The translations under genes were made by a program, and so were the position numbers. Below, one piece after another: positions 18,308 through 27,688 of a DNA stretch of 64,000 nt. The notes under the pieces are model-generated. The model saw only the letters and a list, made by a program, of their open reading frames with translations. It did no database searches and had not been told where the DNA came from. The stretch comes from Paracoccaceae bacterium (lineage in GTDB: Bacteria > Pseudomonadota > Alphaproteobacteria > Rhodobacterales > Rhodobacteraceae), in assembly GCA_003605175.1 (NCBI GenBank), contig QWDA01000001.1, positions 248,001 to 312,000 of the forward strand, given 5' to 3'. Positions within the stretch are counted from its first letter, which is position 1, and each line of letters opens with the position of its first letter.

Positions 18308-18780
18308 GCCGCGCTCCCCAGGTGCCGCAGCCGGTCGAGCGCGCCCTGCAGGATGTAGCCGGCCGCCACGTGGTCGATCAGCTCGCGCCGCCGCGCCCGC
18401 GAGGTGTCGGCCTCGAGCAGCGCGCGCTCGGCGGCCACGGTGGAGAGCCGCTCGTCCCAGAACGTGATCGGCGCCTCGGTGAGGCCCGCGAGGTTGCGGG
18501 CGAAGGCGCGGGTCGCCTGGCAGCGCGGGCCCTCGCTGCCGTCCATGTTACGCGGCAGGCCGAGCACGAAGCCCGCGATCTCGCGATGGGCGGCGATCTC
18601 GAGCAGCCGGCGTGCATCGGCGGTGAACTTGGTCTTGCGGATCGTCTCCAGCGGCGTGGCGATGGCGCGCGAGGTGTCGGAAACCGCGACGCCGATGGTC
18701 TTCTCGCCGAGATCGAGCCCGGCGATGGCGCGGCGCGGCGGCAGGAGCCCGGCGAAGGTCTCGAGCGTTTCGGCGATCAT
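18304..18780 (-). CDS. ruvX: Putative pre-16S rRNA nuclease / Holliday junction resolvase-like RuvX (YqgF)
   Basis: This 158-residue RNase H-fold protein shows the YqgF motifs: [16 protein letters not shown] (first acidic residue), [15 protein letters not shown], and [14 protein letters not shown] (DER motif), with the final Asp in [12 protein letters not shown]. Family members mature the 16S rRNA 5' end. The start at 18780 makes an ATGA overlap with ccmI. A longer in-frame start would lie inside ccmI and is not supported. Confidence 0.92.
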   Translation of the reverse strand: MIAETLETFAGLLPPRRAIAGLDLGEKTIGVAVSDTSRAIATPLETIRKTKFTADARRLLEIAAHREIAGFVLGLPRNMDGSEGPRCQATRAFARNLAGLTEAPITFWDERLSTVAAERALLEADTSRARRRELIDHVAAGYILQGALDRLRHLGSAA

Positions 18781-20117
18781 TCCGTCACTCCCGCGTCGCG
18801 GGCGGCGTCGCGGATGGGCGCGCGCGCGGCCTCTTCGGGGAAGACCTGTTGCGCCTCGGCCCAGATCGCCGCGGCGCGGTCGGTTTCGCCAAGGACGCCA
18901 TAGGCGCGGATCAGCCGAGCCCATTCCTCGGGGCTGCCGCCCTCCTTGGCGAGCCGGTCGGCGAGCCCGGCGACCATGGTTCGGATCATCTCCGTCCGTT
19001 CTTCGGGCGTCATCTCGCTTGCGGCGTCGAGATCGGCGGCAGAGGGGCCGGGGGCGTCGGTGGCCGGCGGCGGCGTGTAGCGGACGCCGGCCAGTTCGGC
19101 GAGCGCGCCGATATCGGCGCGGATCGGCGGGATCCAGGGTGCGTTGGCCGGACCCTCGTCGAGGAGCCGGCTCCAGAGCCGGAACGCCACGTCGTAGCGG
19201 CCGATCTGCACCGCGAGGCGGCCCGAGAAATAGCGCGCCGCCGGGTCTTCGGGGTCGCGGGCGAGCGCCTCGCGGAGCGCCGTCTCGGCCTCCGGCGAGA
19301 CATAGCCGTTCGCGGCCGTGATGCAGAGCTCGGCGAGCGCGGTGAATTCCCCGGCGCCGGCCGTGTCGCCGAGGATCGCAATCACCTGCGACTGTGCCTT
19401 CCGGGCCGCCGCGTAGTTGCCGAGCTTGGCCTCCTCGCGGGCAAGGAGCCGGTGGCCCTGGAGGTCGTCCGGGCGCTCGGCCACCTTCGCGCGAAGCTGG
19501 TCGATCAGCGCCAGGTAGTCCGGGTCGGCCTCGGCGGCGGGCGGCGTTCCGGCCAGCGCCTCGGCCTCCTCCTGGCCGATCCGGCTGCGACGGACCTCCT
19601 CGGAGCGGGCATAGCGCGCCTCGAGCGGCTGGTCGGGATAGCCCGGGGCGCCGAGACCGTCAAAGATCGGCGACAGTGAAACCCGGTTGCCCCGAATCTT
19701 CAGCGTGAACGTGGTTCTTGCGCGCGCCTCGGCGATCTCCTGTAGCGTCCATCCGCAATAGGACAGGATCGTCGCGGTGCCGAGATAGGAGGCGAAGCTG
19801 CCGCCGAGCACTGCGAGCGCAACCAGAACCGTCGCGATCCCGCTCGCGAGCCGGGGGGCTGCGGCAGTGGCCGCCGCGGCCCGGTCGGCCTTGTCGGCGT
19901 CGAGCAGCCGGCGCGACACCTCGGTACGGATCGCCCCGGCCTCGGTTTCGCTCACCACGCCGCGGGCGAGGTCGCGCTCCACCTCGCGAAGCTGGTCGCG
20001 ATAGACCTTCACGTCGAATCGGCGCGCCTCGCCGGCCCCGCGTCCGCGCCAGAGCGCGGCGGTGAGGATCAGCGCGGCCAGCGCCGCGAGGCCGGAAGAG
20101 ATCGCCCAGAAGATCAT
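18777..20117 (-). CDS. ccmI: Cytochrome c biogenesis protein CcmI
   Basis: This 446-residue protein has an N-terminal helix ([22 protein letters not shown]), a cytoplasmic coiled segment ([20 protein letters not shown]), a second helix (about 93-115) and a long periplasmic TPR-rich C-terminal region. CcmI delivers apocytochrome c to the heme ligation complex. The CcmI-1 hallmark [13 protein letters not shown] is clear. The ATG at 20117 directly precedes the first helix. It is divergent from soxB, with 176 bases between, and the stop overlaps ruvX. Confidence 0.9.
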   Translation of the reverse strand: MIFWAISSGLAALAALILTAALWRGRGAGEARRFDVKVYRDQLREVERDLARGVVSETEAGAIRTEVSRRLLDADKADRAAAATAAAPRLASGIATVLVALAVLGGSFASYLGTATILSYCGWTLQEIAEARARTTFTLKIRGNRVSLSPIFDGLGAPGYPDQPLEARYARSEEVRRSRIGQEEAEALAGTPPAAEADPDYLALIDQLRAKVAERPDDLQGHRLLAREEAKLGNYAAARKAQSQVIAILGDTAGAGEFTALAELCITAANGYVSPEAETALREALARDPEDPAARYFSGRLAVQIGRYDVAFRLWSRLLDEGPANAPWIPPIRADIGALAELAGVRYTPPPATDAPGPSAADLDAASEMTPEERTEMIRTMVAGLADRLAKEGGSPEEWARLIRAYGVLGETDRAAAIWAEAQQVFPEEAARAPIRDAARDAGVTE

Positions 20118-20293
20118 GCCAGCCCCATCTAAGCCCTGCGGCGGGCCGGTGAAAGCCGGAACCGGCGTCGCATCGGGGCGCGATGTCGCAGATCGGGCGG
20201 AAACTGCCGCTCGCGGCTTGGCCTTCGGCGGCGTCGGGGTCAAAAAGCAGGGGTGCCGGAATCCGTCCGGTCCCAACGATCACGGGGAGCTCC

Positions 20294-21541
20294 ATGCAGC
20301 GCTATTCCGTCTTTGCCGTCGCCCGCGAGGCGCTTCGCTTCCACAAGGGCTGGGAGCGGGCCTGGGCCTCGCCCGAGCCGAAGAAGAAATACGACGTGAT
20401 CATCATCGGTGCCGGCGGGCACGGGCTGGCGACCGCCTATTACCTCGGGATGAACCACGGGATCCGCAATGTCGCGGTGATCGAAAAGGGCTGGCTCGGT
20501 GGCGGCAATACCGGCCGGAACACCACGATCATCCGTTCCAACTACCTGCAGGATCCCTCGGCGGCGATCTACGAGAAGGCGCGCTCGCTCTACGAGACAA
20601 TGAGCCAGGATCTGAACTACAACGTGATGTTCAGCCCGCGCGGCGTGATGATGCTGGCCCAGACCGAGCACGAGGTGCGGGGCTACAAGCGCACGGCGCA
20701 TGCCAACAGCCTGCAGGGCGTCTCGACCGAGTTCATCACGCCCGAGCGCGTGAAGGAGCTCTGCCCGATCATGGAGATCCGCGGCCCCCGCTATCCGGTC
20801 CTCGGCGCGCTCTGGCAGGCGCGCGGCGGCACCGCGCGGCACGACGCGGTGGCCTGGGGCTATGCGCGGGCCTGTTCGGCGATGGGCATGGACATCATCC
20901 AGAAATGCGAGGTCACGGGCATCCGGACCGAGGGCGGCCAGGTGAAGGGCGTCTCGACCTCGAAGGGCGAGATCGATTGCGACAAGCTCGCCATCGTGGT
21001 GGCCGGGCATTCGGGCCAGGTGGCCGAGATGGCCGGATTCCGGCTGCCGATCGAGTCGCTGGCGCTGCAGGCGCTGGTCTCCGAGCCGATCAAGCCCTGC
21101 ATGGACGTGGTCGTGATGGCGAACACCGTGCATGGCTACATGTCGCAGTCCGACAAGGGCGAGATGGTGATCGGCGGCGGCACCGACGGGTTCAACAACT
21201 ACACCCAGCGCGGCAGCTTCCATCACATCGAGGAGACGGTGCGGGCGCTGGTGGAGACCTTCCCGATCATTTCGCGGCTCAAGATGCTGCGGCAATGGGG
21301 CGGGATCGTCGACATGACCGGCGACCGCTCGCCGATCCTGTCGAAGACACCGGTGCACAACATCTTCATCAACTGCGGCTGGGGCACCGGCGGGTTCAAG
21401 GCGATCCCCGGCTCGGGCTGGGCGATGGCGGAGCTGGTGGCGAAGGGCGAGCCGGGGCCGCTGGCCGCCGAGTTCGGACTGAACCGGTTCCGCGAGGGCC
21501 GCTTCATCGACGAATCGGTGGCAGCGGGGGTGGCGCATTGA
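20294..21541 (+). CDS. soxB: Sarcosine oxidase beta subunit
   Basis: This is a 415-residue flavoprotein of the DAO family. The dinucleotide fold is at 33-60 (YDVIIIGAGGHGLATAYYLG), followed by GGGNTGRNTTIIRSNY, which in this subunit carries the covalent-flavin region, and the C-terminal FINCGWGTGGFKAIPGSG. It oxidatively demethylates sarcosine in the alpha-beta-gamma-delta heterotetramer. The ATG at 20294 follows GGGGAGCTCC. Unlike most loci, soxD does not follow immediately: 616 bases separate them and contain a small membrane-protein gene. Confidence 0.94.
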   Translation: MQRYSVFAVAREALRFHKGWERAWASPEPKKKYDVIIIGAGGHGLATAYYLGMNHGIRNVAVIEKGWLGGGNTGRNTTIIRSNYLQDPSAAIYEKARSLYETMSQDLNYNVMFSPRGVMMLAQTEHEVRGYKRTAHANSLQGVSTEFITPERVKELCPIMEIRGPRYPVLGALWQARGGTARHDAVAWGYARACSAMGMDIIQKCEVTGIRTEGGQVKGVSTSKGEIDCDKLAIVVAGHSGQVAEMAGFRLPIESLALQALVSEPIKPCMDVVVMANTVHGYMSQSDKGEMVIGGGTDGFNNYTQRGSFHHIEETVRALVETFPIISRLKMLRQWGGIVDMTGDRSPILSKTPVHNIFINCGWGTGGFKAIPGSGWAMAELVAKGEPGPLAAEFGLNRFREGRFIDESVAAGVAH

Positions 21542-21815
21542 TGTCGCTCGGAGCGCTTCCTGCCGGGTCCGGGCCGATGGAACGGGCCCGCGACCATCTG
21601 GACGATGGCCGGCGGTCCGGGCGCGGCGCGCTTTCCCGTGCCGAAAGCGCGGCGCCTTTTCGCCGATCACTCGTTCGCCCCGCGGCTTCGGCGGAATCCG
21701 GCGTGCAGGAGCGGCCCGATCCGGCCAAGCCAAGCCGAAAAAGCCGACTGCAAAGAAATCCGTTGCCTGCAACCTCCCGTTGCGCCCCGATGGGCGCAGA
21801 GAAAGGAGGCTCGCC

Positions 21816-22037
21816 ATGGACGACCACTTTACCAGGGAAAGCCACGGCAGTTACGGTACGCGCGCGCCGATGGACTACGGCAGCGGCGGCTCCGGTGGAG
21901 CGCTTCTGTTCATCGTGGTCCTGCTCGGAGCCGTCGTGCTCGGCTCGTTCTTCCTCGGTGCCCGCGACGCGCCGGCGCCCGATGGCGCCATGCCCACCAC
22001 ACCTGCCGCGCCAATGGCACCTGCCCCGGCGGAGTGA
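21816..22037 (+). CDS. Small single-pass membrane protein, unknown function
   Basis: This 73-residue protein has a Gly/Ser-rich N-terminus (MDDHFTRESHGSYG), one strong membrane helix at about 29-48 (ALLFIVVLLGAVVLGSFFLG) and a Pro/Ala-rich tail. The ATG at 21816 is supported by an excellent ribosome site, AAAGGAGG, which argues that it is really translated. It is not a sarcosine oxidase subunit. It sits between soxB and soxD and is followed by a strong hairpin, so it may be an insertion into the sox operon. I do not recognise a family. Confidence 0.65.
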   Translation: MDDHFTRESHGSYGTRAPMDYGSGGSGGALLFIVVLLGAVVLGSFFLGARDAPAPDGAMPTTPAAPMAPAPAE

Positions 22038-22071
22038 CGCTGGCCACCACCCGACACTCCTGACCGGAAGG

Positions 22072-22101
22072 CCCGGCGGACGCTTCCCTGCGTCTGCCGG
22101 G
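22072..22101 (+). terminator. Strong hairpin between the small membrane gene and soxD
   Basis: CCCGGCGGACGC pairs with GCGTCTGCCGGG (12 bp, one G-T wobble) around a 6-base loop, 34 bases after the small gene's stop. TTCC follows rather than a T-run. It could stop or weaken transcription between soxB and soxD. Confidence 0.55.
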
Positions 22102-22157
22102 TTCCGTGCGTCCGGGGGTCTTCCCGACATCCTGAAACCTACGACGAGGGGTCGCCC

Positions 22158-22487
22158 ATGCTGATCCTCCACTGTCCCTATTGCGGCGTGGATGCCGACG
22201 AGACCGAACTGGCCGCGGGCGGGGAGGCGCATCTGAAGCGCTTCGGCCCCGGGTCTTCGGACGAGGAGTTCGAGGGCTACCTGTTCGGGCGCGAGAACCC
22301 GCGCGGCGTGCATCTCGAGCGCTGGCGGCATGCGCATGGCTGCGGCAAGTGGTTCCATGCCGCGCGCTGCACGGCGACGCTCGAGGTGTTCGGCACCTAC
22401 AGTGCGCAGGTCACCGAGCCGCCCGCGGAGATCCGCGAGGCGATCACGGCGAAACGGCCCGGCTGGTCGTGGAGGGAGTTTTCATGA
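22158..22487 (+). CDS. soxD: Sarcosine oxidase delta subunit
   Basis: This 109-residue subunit binds zinc: CPYCG at residues 6-10 and the distal HGCGKWFHAARC supply the Cys and His ligands of the SoxD family. It stabilises the heterotetramer. The ATG at 22158 is followed by MLILHCPYCGVD, a typical start. The stop TGA overlaps the soxA ATG (ATGA). Confidence 0.93.
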   Translation: MLILHCPYCGVDADETELAAGGEAHLKRFGPGSSDEEFEGYLFGRENPRGVHLERWRHAHGCGKWFHAARCTATLEVFGTYSAQVTEPPAEIREAITAKRPGWSWREFS

Positions 22488-25400
22488 GTACGCGTCTGGC
22501 GAAGGGCGGGCGGTTGATCGACCGCGCGCTGCCGATGGATTTCACCTTCAACGGCAAGCACATGACGGGCTTTGCCGGCGATACGCTGGCTTCGGCGCTC
22601 CTGGCCAACGGGCAGATGCTGGTGGGCCGGTCGTTCAAGTATCACCGGCCGCGCGGCATCGTCGCCTCGGGCGCCGAGGAGCCGAACGCGCTGGTCAATC
22701 TGGGCGAGGGCGCGCGGGCCGAGCCGAACCAGCGGGTCACCACGACCGAGCTGTTCGACGGGTTGTCCTGCACCTCGCAGAACCACTGGCCGAGCCTCGA
22801 ATTCGACATCGGCGCGGTGAACGCCAAGCTCTCGCGGTTCCTGCCGGCGGGCTTCTACTACAAGATGTTCAAATGGCCGCGGCCGTTCTGGAAGCATGTC
22901 TACGAGCCGTTCATTCGCCAGTCGGCGGGGCTCGGAAGGCCGCCGGCGGCGCGCGATGAGGATACCTACGAGCATTTCTACGCGACGGTGGATGTCGTGG
23001 TGGCCGGCGGCGGGATCGCGGGGTTGCAGGCGGCGCTCGAGGCCGGGCGGTCCGGCGCGCGGGTGCTTCTGGTCGAGCAGACCGCCCAATGGGGCGGCCG
23101 CGCGGTCGTCGACGGTGCCGAGATCGACGGGAAGCCGGCCGAAGATTGGGTCAAGGATGCGGTCCATGCCCTTGAAAAGATGGAGAATGTCCATCTTCGC
23201 GCGCGCACGATGGCGTCCGGCGTGTATGACCATGGCTATGTGCTCTGCTACGAGCGGGTGAGCGACCACCTGCCGGGCGAGGACGCGCCGCGGCACCGGC
23301 TCTGGCGGGTGCGGGCAGGTCAGGTGGTGACGGCCACGGGCGCGATCGAGCGGCCGCTGTCGTTTGCCGGCAACGACCTGCCGGGCGTGATGCTCGCGGG
23401 CGCGGTGCGCGACTACGTGGTGAATTTCGGCGTGTCGGCGGGCGACCGGACGGTCGTGGTGACCAACAATGACGACGCCTACCGCACCGCGCTGGCGCTG
23501 CACGAGGCCGGGCTGACCGTGAAGGCGGTGATCGACGCGCGGCCCGAGGCCAACGGGCCCCTGCCCACCGCGGTGCGGGCGGCGGGGATCCGGGTCGAGA
23601 CCGGAACCGGCATCGCCAAGGTGAAGGGATCGGCCAAGGTCGACGGTGTGATGCTCTGCGCCCAGGGCGGCGAGGGCGCGGTGACCGAGGAGCTGGCCTG
23701 CGACGTGGTGGCAATGTCGGGCGGTTGGTCGCCGGTGGTGCATCTCTGGTCCCATTGCGGCGGCAAGCTGATCTGGGATGCCGAGGCGGCGCATTTCCGG
23801 CCCGATCCGGCGAAGGCGCCTACCGGCGCGGATGGCGCGGCCTTCGTTCACACGGCCGGGTCGGCCTCGGGCGCGCTGGCGACCGCGGCGGTCCTGGAGG
23901 ATGCGTTCGGCGCGGGCCGGGCGGCCTGCGAGGCGGCGGGGTTCAAGCCGAAGCGCGGCAAACCCGTGCAGGCCGAGCCGGAAGAGGCCGGGGCGATCCT
24001 GCCGGTCTGGGTCATGCCGCAGGGCGCGGGCGATTCGCTGCGCTCGAAGATGTGGCTCGACTACCAGAACGACGTGAAGGTTTCCGACGTGCGGCTGGCC
24101 GCGCAGGAGGGCTTCGAGAGCGTCGAGCACACCAAGCGCTATACCACGCTCGGCATGGCGACGGATCAGGGAAAGCTGTCCAACATCAATGGCTTGGCGG
24201 TGCTTTCTCAGGCTTTGGGTGCGGATATTCCGGCGGTGGGCACCACCACGTTCCGGCCACCCTATACGCCGATCTCCATGGGCGCGATCAGCGGCGAGGC
24301 GCGCGGGAAGATCTTCCAGCCGATCCGGCGGACGCCGATCCATGACTGGCACGAGAAGCGCGGCGCCCATTGGGAGCCCGTGGGCCAGTGGCGCCGGCCC
24401 TATGCCTTCCCGCAGGACGGCGAAAGCGTGCATGACGCCGTCTCGCGCGAGGTGAAGACAACCCGGGAAGCCGTTGGTTTGCTTGACGCTTCGACGCTGG
24501 GCAAGATCCTGGTGAAGGGGCCGGACGCGGGCAAGTTCCTCGACATGCTCTACACCAACATGATGTCGACCCTTGGCGTCGGAAAGTGCCGCTATGGGCT
24601 GATGTGCACCGAGAACGGGTTCCTGACCGATGACGGCGTCGTCGCGCGGCTCTCCGAGGATGAATGGCTGTGCCACACCACGACGGGCGGCGCGGAGCGG
24701 ATCCATGGGCACATGGAGGAATGGCTCCAGACCGAGTGGTGGGACTGGAAGGTCTATACCGCGAACCTGACCGAACAATATGCGCAGATCGCGGTGGTCG
24801 GCCCCGATGCGCGCAACGTGCTGGACGTGCTTGGCGGGATGGATCTTTCCGCCGAGGCGCTGCCTTTCATGCAATGGGCCGACGGCGAGATTGCGGGAAT
24901 TCCCGCGCGGGTGTTCCGGATCTCGTTCTCGGGCGAGCTGAGCTATGAGGTGGCGGTGCCGGCGGGCCGGGGGCTCGAGCTCTGGGAAGCGCTGATGAAG
25001 GCCGGCGCGCCGTTCGGCATCACGACCTACGGCACCGAGGGCCTGCACGTGATGCGGGCCGAGAAGGGCTTCATCATGATCGGCGACGAAACCGACGGCA
25101 CGGTGATCCCGCAGGATCTCGGCCTCGGCTGGGCGATCTCGAAGAAGAAGGAAGACTATCTGGGCAAACGGGCGCAGGCCCGGGCGCACATGACCGATCC
25201 GAAGCGCTGGAAGCTCGTGGGGCTCGAGACGCTGGACGGGTCGGTGCTGCCGGATGGCGCCTATGCGATCGCCGCCGGGCTGAACGGCAACGGGCAGGGG
25301 AACACGCAGGGCCGCGTGACCTCGACCTATCATTCGCCGACGCTCGGCCGCGGCATCGCCATGGGGCTGGTTCTGAACGGGCCGGACCGGATGGGCGAGG

Positions 25401-25495
25401 TGATTTCCTTCACCAATCCCGGCGGCACGCCCGTCGAGGCACGTATCGTATCGCCGGTGTTCTACGACCCGGAGGGGGAGAAGCAGAATGTCTGA
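22484..25495 (+). CDS. soxA: Sarcosine oxidase alpha subunit
   Basis: This multidomain subunit is 1003 residues, the expected length. It has an N-terminal 2Fe-2S-ferredoxin-like segment lacking the cluster Cys set (FTFNGKHMTGFAGDTLASAL), an NAD-binding flavoprotein core (VVVAGGGIAGLQAALEAGRSG, about 167) and a C-terminal GcvT-like folate domain (about 610-1003). The last takes the sarcosine methyl carbon to tetrahydrofolate to make 5,10-methylene-THF. Its stop overlaps the soxG start by 8 bases, indicating translational coupling. Confidence 0.94.
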   Translation: MSTRLAKGGRLIDRALPMDFTFNGKHMTGFAGDTLASALLANGQMLVGRSFKYHRPRGIVASGAEEPNALVNLGEGARAEPNQRVTTTELFDGLSCTSQNHWPSLEFDIGAVNAKLSRFLPAGFYYKMFKWPRPFWKHVYEPFIRQSAGLGRPPAARDEDTYEHFYATVDVVVAGGGIAGLQAALEAGRSGARVLLVEQTAQWGGRAVVDGAEIDGKPAEDWVKDAVHALEKMENVHLRARTMASGVYDHGYVLCYERVSDHLPGEDAPRHRLWRVRAGQVVTATGAIERPLSFAGNDLPGVMLAGAVRDYVVNFGVSAGDRTVVVTNNDDAYRTALALHEAGLTVKAVIDARPEANGPLPTAVRAAGIRVETGTGIAKVKGSAKVDGVMLCAQGGEGAVTEELACDVVAMSGGWSPVVHLWSHCGGKLIWDAEAAHFRPDPAKAPTGADGAAFVHTAGSASGALATAAVLEDAFGAGRAACEAAGFKPKRGKPVQAEPEEAGAILPVWVMPQGAGDSLRSKMWLDYQNDVKVSDVRLAAQEGFESVEHTKRYTTLGMATDQGKLSNINGLAVLSQALGADIPAVGTTTFRPPYTPISMGAISGEARGKIFQPIRRTPIHDWHEKRGAHWEPVGQWRRPYAFPQDGESVHDAVSREVKTTREAVGLLDASTLGKILVKGPDAGKFLDMLYTNMMSTLGVGKCRYGLMCTENGFLTDDGVVARLSEDEWLCHTTTGGAERIHGHMEEWLQTEWWDWKVYTANLTEQYAQIAVVGPDARNVLDVLGGMDLSAEALPFMQWADGEIAGIPARVFRISFSGELSYEVAVPAGRGLELWEALMKAGAPFGITTYGTEGLHVMRAEKGFIMIGDETDGTVIPQDLGLGWAISKKKEDYLGKRAQARAHMTDPKRWKLVGLETLDGSVLPDGAYAIAAGLNGNGQGNTQGRVTSTYHSPTLGRGIAMGLVLNGPDRMGEVISFTNPGGTPVEARIVSPVFYDPEGEKQNV

Positions 25496-26054
25496 GGCCG
25501 TGAGCGCCCTGGCCGGGGCACGATTCGAAGGCGCCGCCGTGGTGGCCGATACCGGGCCGCGCGGGATGATCACCGTACGGGGCGACCTGTCGGATGCCAA
25601 GCTGGTGAAGGCGGTGACCGGCGCGGCCGGGGTCGCGATGCCGGGGCAGCGCGAGGCGCGGGTCGAGGGGGCCAAGGGGCTTCTGTGGATGTCGCCCGAC
25701 GAGCTGATGGTGCTGCTGCCCTATGAAGAGGCGCCGGCGGCGGCGGAGAAGATCGCCAAGGCGCTCGCGGGCAGCCATCACCTTGTCGCGAATGTCTCGG
25801 ATGCCCGCGCGGTCTTCGCGGTCACCGGGGCCGCGGCGCGCGAGGTGCTGGCCAAGCTGACGCCGGCCGACCTGCATGTCTCCGCCTTCGGGCCGGGGCA
25901 GGTCCGGCGGAGCCGGTTCGCCCAGGTGGCGGCGGCGTTCTGGATGACGAACGAGACCGATTTCGAGCTCTTCTGCTTCCGCTCGCAGGCGGTCTACATG
26001 TTCGACCTCCTGTCCGCGGCGGCGCGGAAGGGGGCCGGGGTCGGCTATTTCTGA
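25488..26054 (+). CDS. soxG: Sarcosine oxidase gamma subunit
   Basis: This is a 188-residue SoxG-family protein with MSPDELMVLLPYEEA and NVSDARAVFAVTGAAAREVL, segments shared with the aminomethyltransferase-like fold. It completes the soxB-D-A-G set. It overlaps soxA by 8 bases and is followed within 10 bases by a Rho-independent-type terminator, so it ends the operon. Confidence 0.92.
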   Translation: MSEAVSALAGARFEGAAVVADTGPRGMITVRGDLSDAKLVKAVTGAAGVAMPGQREARVEGAKGLLWMSPDELMVLLPYEEAPAAAEKIAKALAGSHHLVANVSDARAVFAVTGAAAREVLAKLTPADLHVSAFGPGQVRRSRFAQVAAAFWMTNETDFELFCFRSQAVYMFDLLSAAARKGAGVGYF

Positions 26055-26062
26055 TATGTCCT

Positions 26063-26104
26063 CCCGTCGGCGGTGGCTCGGGCCGCGCCGACGGGATCTT
26101 GTTT
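26063..26104 (+). terminator. Terminator after soxG; rest of the 378-base gap has no gene
   Basis: CCCGTCGGCG and CGCCGACGGG form a perfect 10-bp stem around a 13-base loop, followed by ATCTTGTTTC. This is a good intrinsic terminator for the sox operon. I see no gene, clear promoter or repeat in the remaining bases 26106-26432. Confidence 0.8.
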
Positions 26105-26432
26105 CTCAGGCTGCCGCGCGGGCGCGTCGCCTGTTTCCGAACAGACCCGGCATCGCCACGTCGCGGGCTGGCGCCCGCCCGGTCTGCGCTTCATCGAGCT
26201 GATTTCGACCACAGGCGGGGTTCGGGCGAGTCCGGCGGCCGGCGTGGCGTGCCGGCGGCGGATCTTCACCTCTCGTTAAGCAAGTTCTGATGGTCTGGCG
26301 GTATCGCCACGGCATCCGCAGTTTCGCGTGTGCGCCGGGCCCGTTGGGGCCGGTGCCGGGATGCTGCTCGTCCACCGTTCGGCCCGGATTTCGGACCCCG
26401 GGACCGGCCCGAACCCGCCCGGGGATCCTTCC

Positions 26433-26891
26433 ATGCGCCTTGCCCTTGCCGCCTGCCTCCTTCTTGCCGCCGCAGCGCCCGCCGTGCCCGCCGGGGCGGT
26501 CGAGATCCTGCGCTGCGACCTTGGCGAAACGCGGCATGGCTGGGTGGCGCGGTCGATGGTGCTCGCCCACGAGCCGGGCGCGGCGGAGGCGATCGTCGCC
26601 GACGACCTGGGGCTGTTCTTCACCGGCAAGCCCTCCACGGCGCGGGTGACGGCGGAAAGCGCCAGGCGGCTGCGCTTCACCTGGTCGATCCCCAAGGTGG
26701 AGGACGGCCATGGCAACATGGTGCCGGCGATGATCTATCGCGCGGCGCTGAGCCGTGGCGGCAGCGATCTCCGGGTCTGGGCCGAGCCGCTGGGCTACCA
26801 GGTGCGGTTCTCGGGCCGGGGCAGCTGCCGGCCGGTGCCGGAGGCGGAGCGGCGGTCGATGGAGGCGCTGGTGCGGAAGGGCACCGGCTGA
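26433..26891 (+). CDS. Secreted hypothetical protein
   Basis: This 152-residue protein has a clear signal peptide (MRLALAACLLLAAAAPAVPAGA, about 22 residues). Two Cys in the mature part (LRCDLG and GRGSCRP) could form a disulfide in the periplasm. The rest looks like a small beta-rich domain (SARRLRFTWSIPKVEDGHGN). No catalytic motif or family was recognised. Its ATG at 26433 lies 98 bases before the sodB start region, in the same direction. Confidence 0.7.
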   Translation: MRLALAACLLLAAAAPAVPAGAVEILRCDLGETRHGWVARSMVLAHEPGAAEAIVADDLGLFFTGKPSTARVTAESARRLRFTWSIPKVEDGHGNMVPAMIYRAALSRGGSDLRVWAEPLGYQVRFSGRGSCRPVPEAERRSMEALVRKGTG

Positions 26892-26988
26892 GGGCCGCGC
26901 GCGCACCGGGAAGGGGGTTGACGCTCCGCCGGGTGCGGCACAGGTATGCCCCATCGGATGGATACGCGCCAAACACGAGGGGGTCCCC

Positions 26989-27582
26989 ATGGCTTTCGAA
27001 CTTCCCGATCTTCCCTATGCCCATGATGCGCTCGCGCCTTACGGCATGTCGAAGGAAACGCTCGAGTTTCACCACGACCTGCACCACAAGGCCTATGTCG
27101 ACAACGGCAACAAGCTGATTGCCGGCACCGAATGGGAGGGCAAGAGCCTCGAGGCGATCATCACCGGCACCTATGACAAGGGCGCGGTGGCGCAGTCGGG
27201 CATCTTCAACAACATCAGCCAGCTCTGGAATCACAACCAGTTCTGGGAGATGATGGGCCCGACAGGCATGCCGGGCGAGCTGGAAAAGGCGCTGACCGAG
27301 GCGTTCGGCTCGGTGGACGAGTTCAAGGCGCAATTCTCGGCGGCCGGTGCCGGCCAGTTCGGCTCGGGCTGGGCCTGGCTGGTGAAGGACACAGACGGGT
27401 CGCTCAAGGTCACGAAGACCGAGAACGGGGTGAACCCGCTCTGCTTCGGACAGACCGCGCTTCTGGGCTGCGATGTGTGGGAGCATTCCTACTATATCGA
27501 CTACCGCAACAAGCGCCCTGCCTATCTCACCAACTTCCTCGACAACCTGGTGAACTGGGAAAACGTGGCGAGCCGGATGTAA
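26989..27582 (+). CDS. sodB: Superoxide dismutase [Fe]
   Basis: This is a 197-residue Fe-type superoxide dismutase. Metal ligands are visible in LEFHHDLHHKAY, NISQLWNHNQFW and the C-terminal DVWEHSYYIDYRN. The Gln in NNISQLWNH marks Fe rather than Mn enzymes. It has no signal peptide and is cytosolic. The ATG at 26989 gives the conserved MAFELPDLPYAHDALAPY. It is a single gene, followed by a GC-rich hairpin. Confidence 0.96.
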   Translation: MAFELPDLPYAHDALAPYGMSKETLEFHHDLHHKAYVDNGNKLIAGTEWEGKSLEAIITGTYDKGAVAQSGIFNNISQLWNHNQFWEMMGPTGMPGELEKALTEAFGSVDEFKAQFSAAGAGQFGSGWAWLVKDTDGSLKVTKTENGVNPLCFGQTALLGCDVWEHSYYIDYRNKRPAYLTNFLDNLVNWENVASRM

Positions 27583-27611
27583 GGGGTTTCGCCGCCTGAC
27601 GGCGGCGACCG

Positions 27612-27634
27612 GCGCGGGGGCTCCGCCCCCGCGC
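27612..27634. terminator. GC-rich hairpin between convergent sodB and the yejA-like gene
   Basis: GCGCGGGGGC-TCC-GCCCCCGCGC is a perfect 10-bp stem, 29 bases after sodB and 54 bases from the end of the convergent gene. It is followed by CCGGAGTATTTCGGCCAAG, a word I associate with many Rhodobacterales intergenic regions. It probably serves both genes. Confidence 0.6.
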
Positions 27635-27688
27635 CCCCGGAGTATTTCGGCCAAGAAGAATGCGGGACGCGCGGTTGGTTCGCTGATT

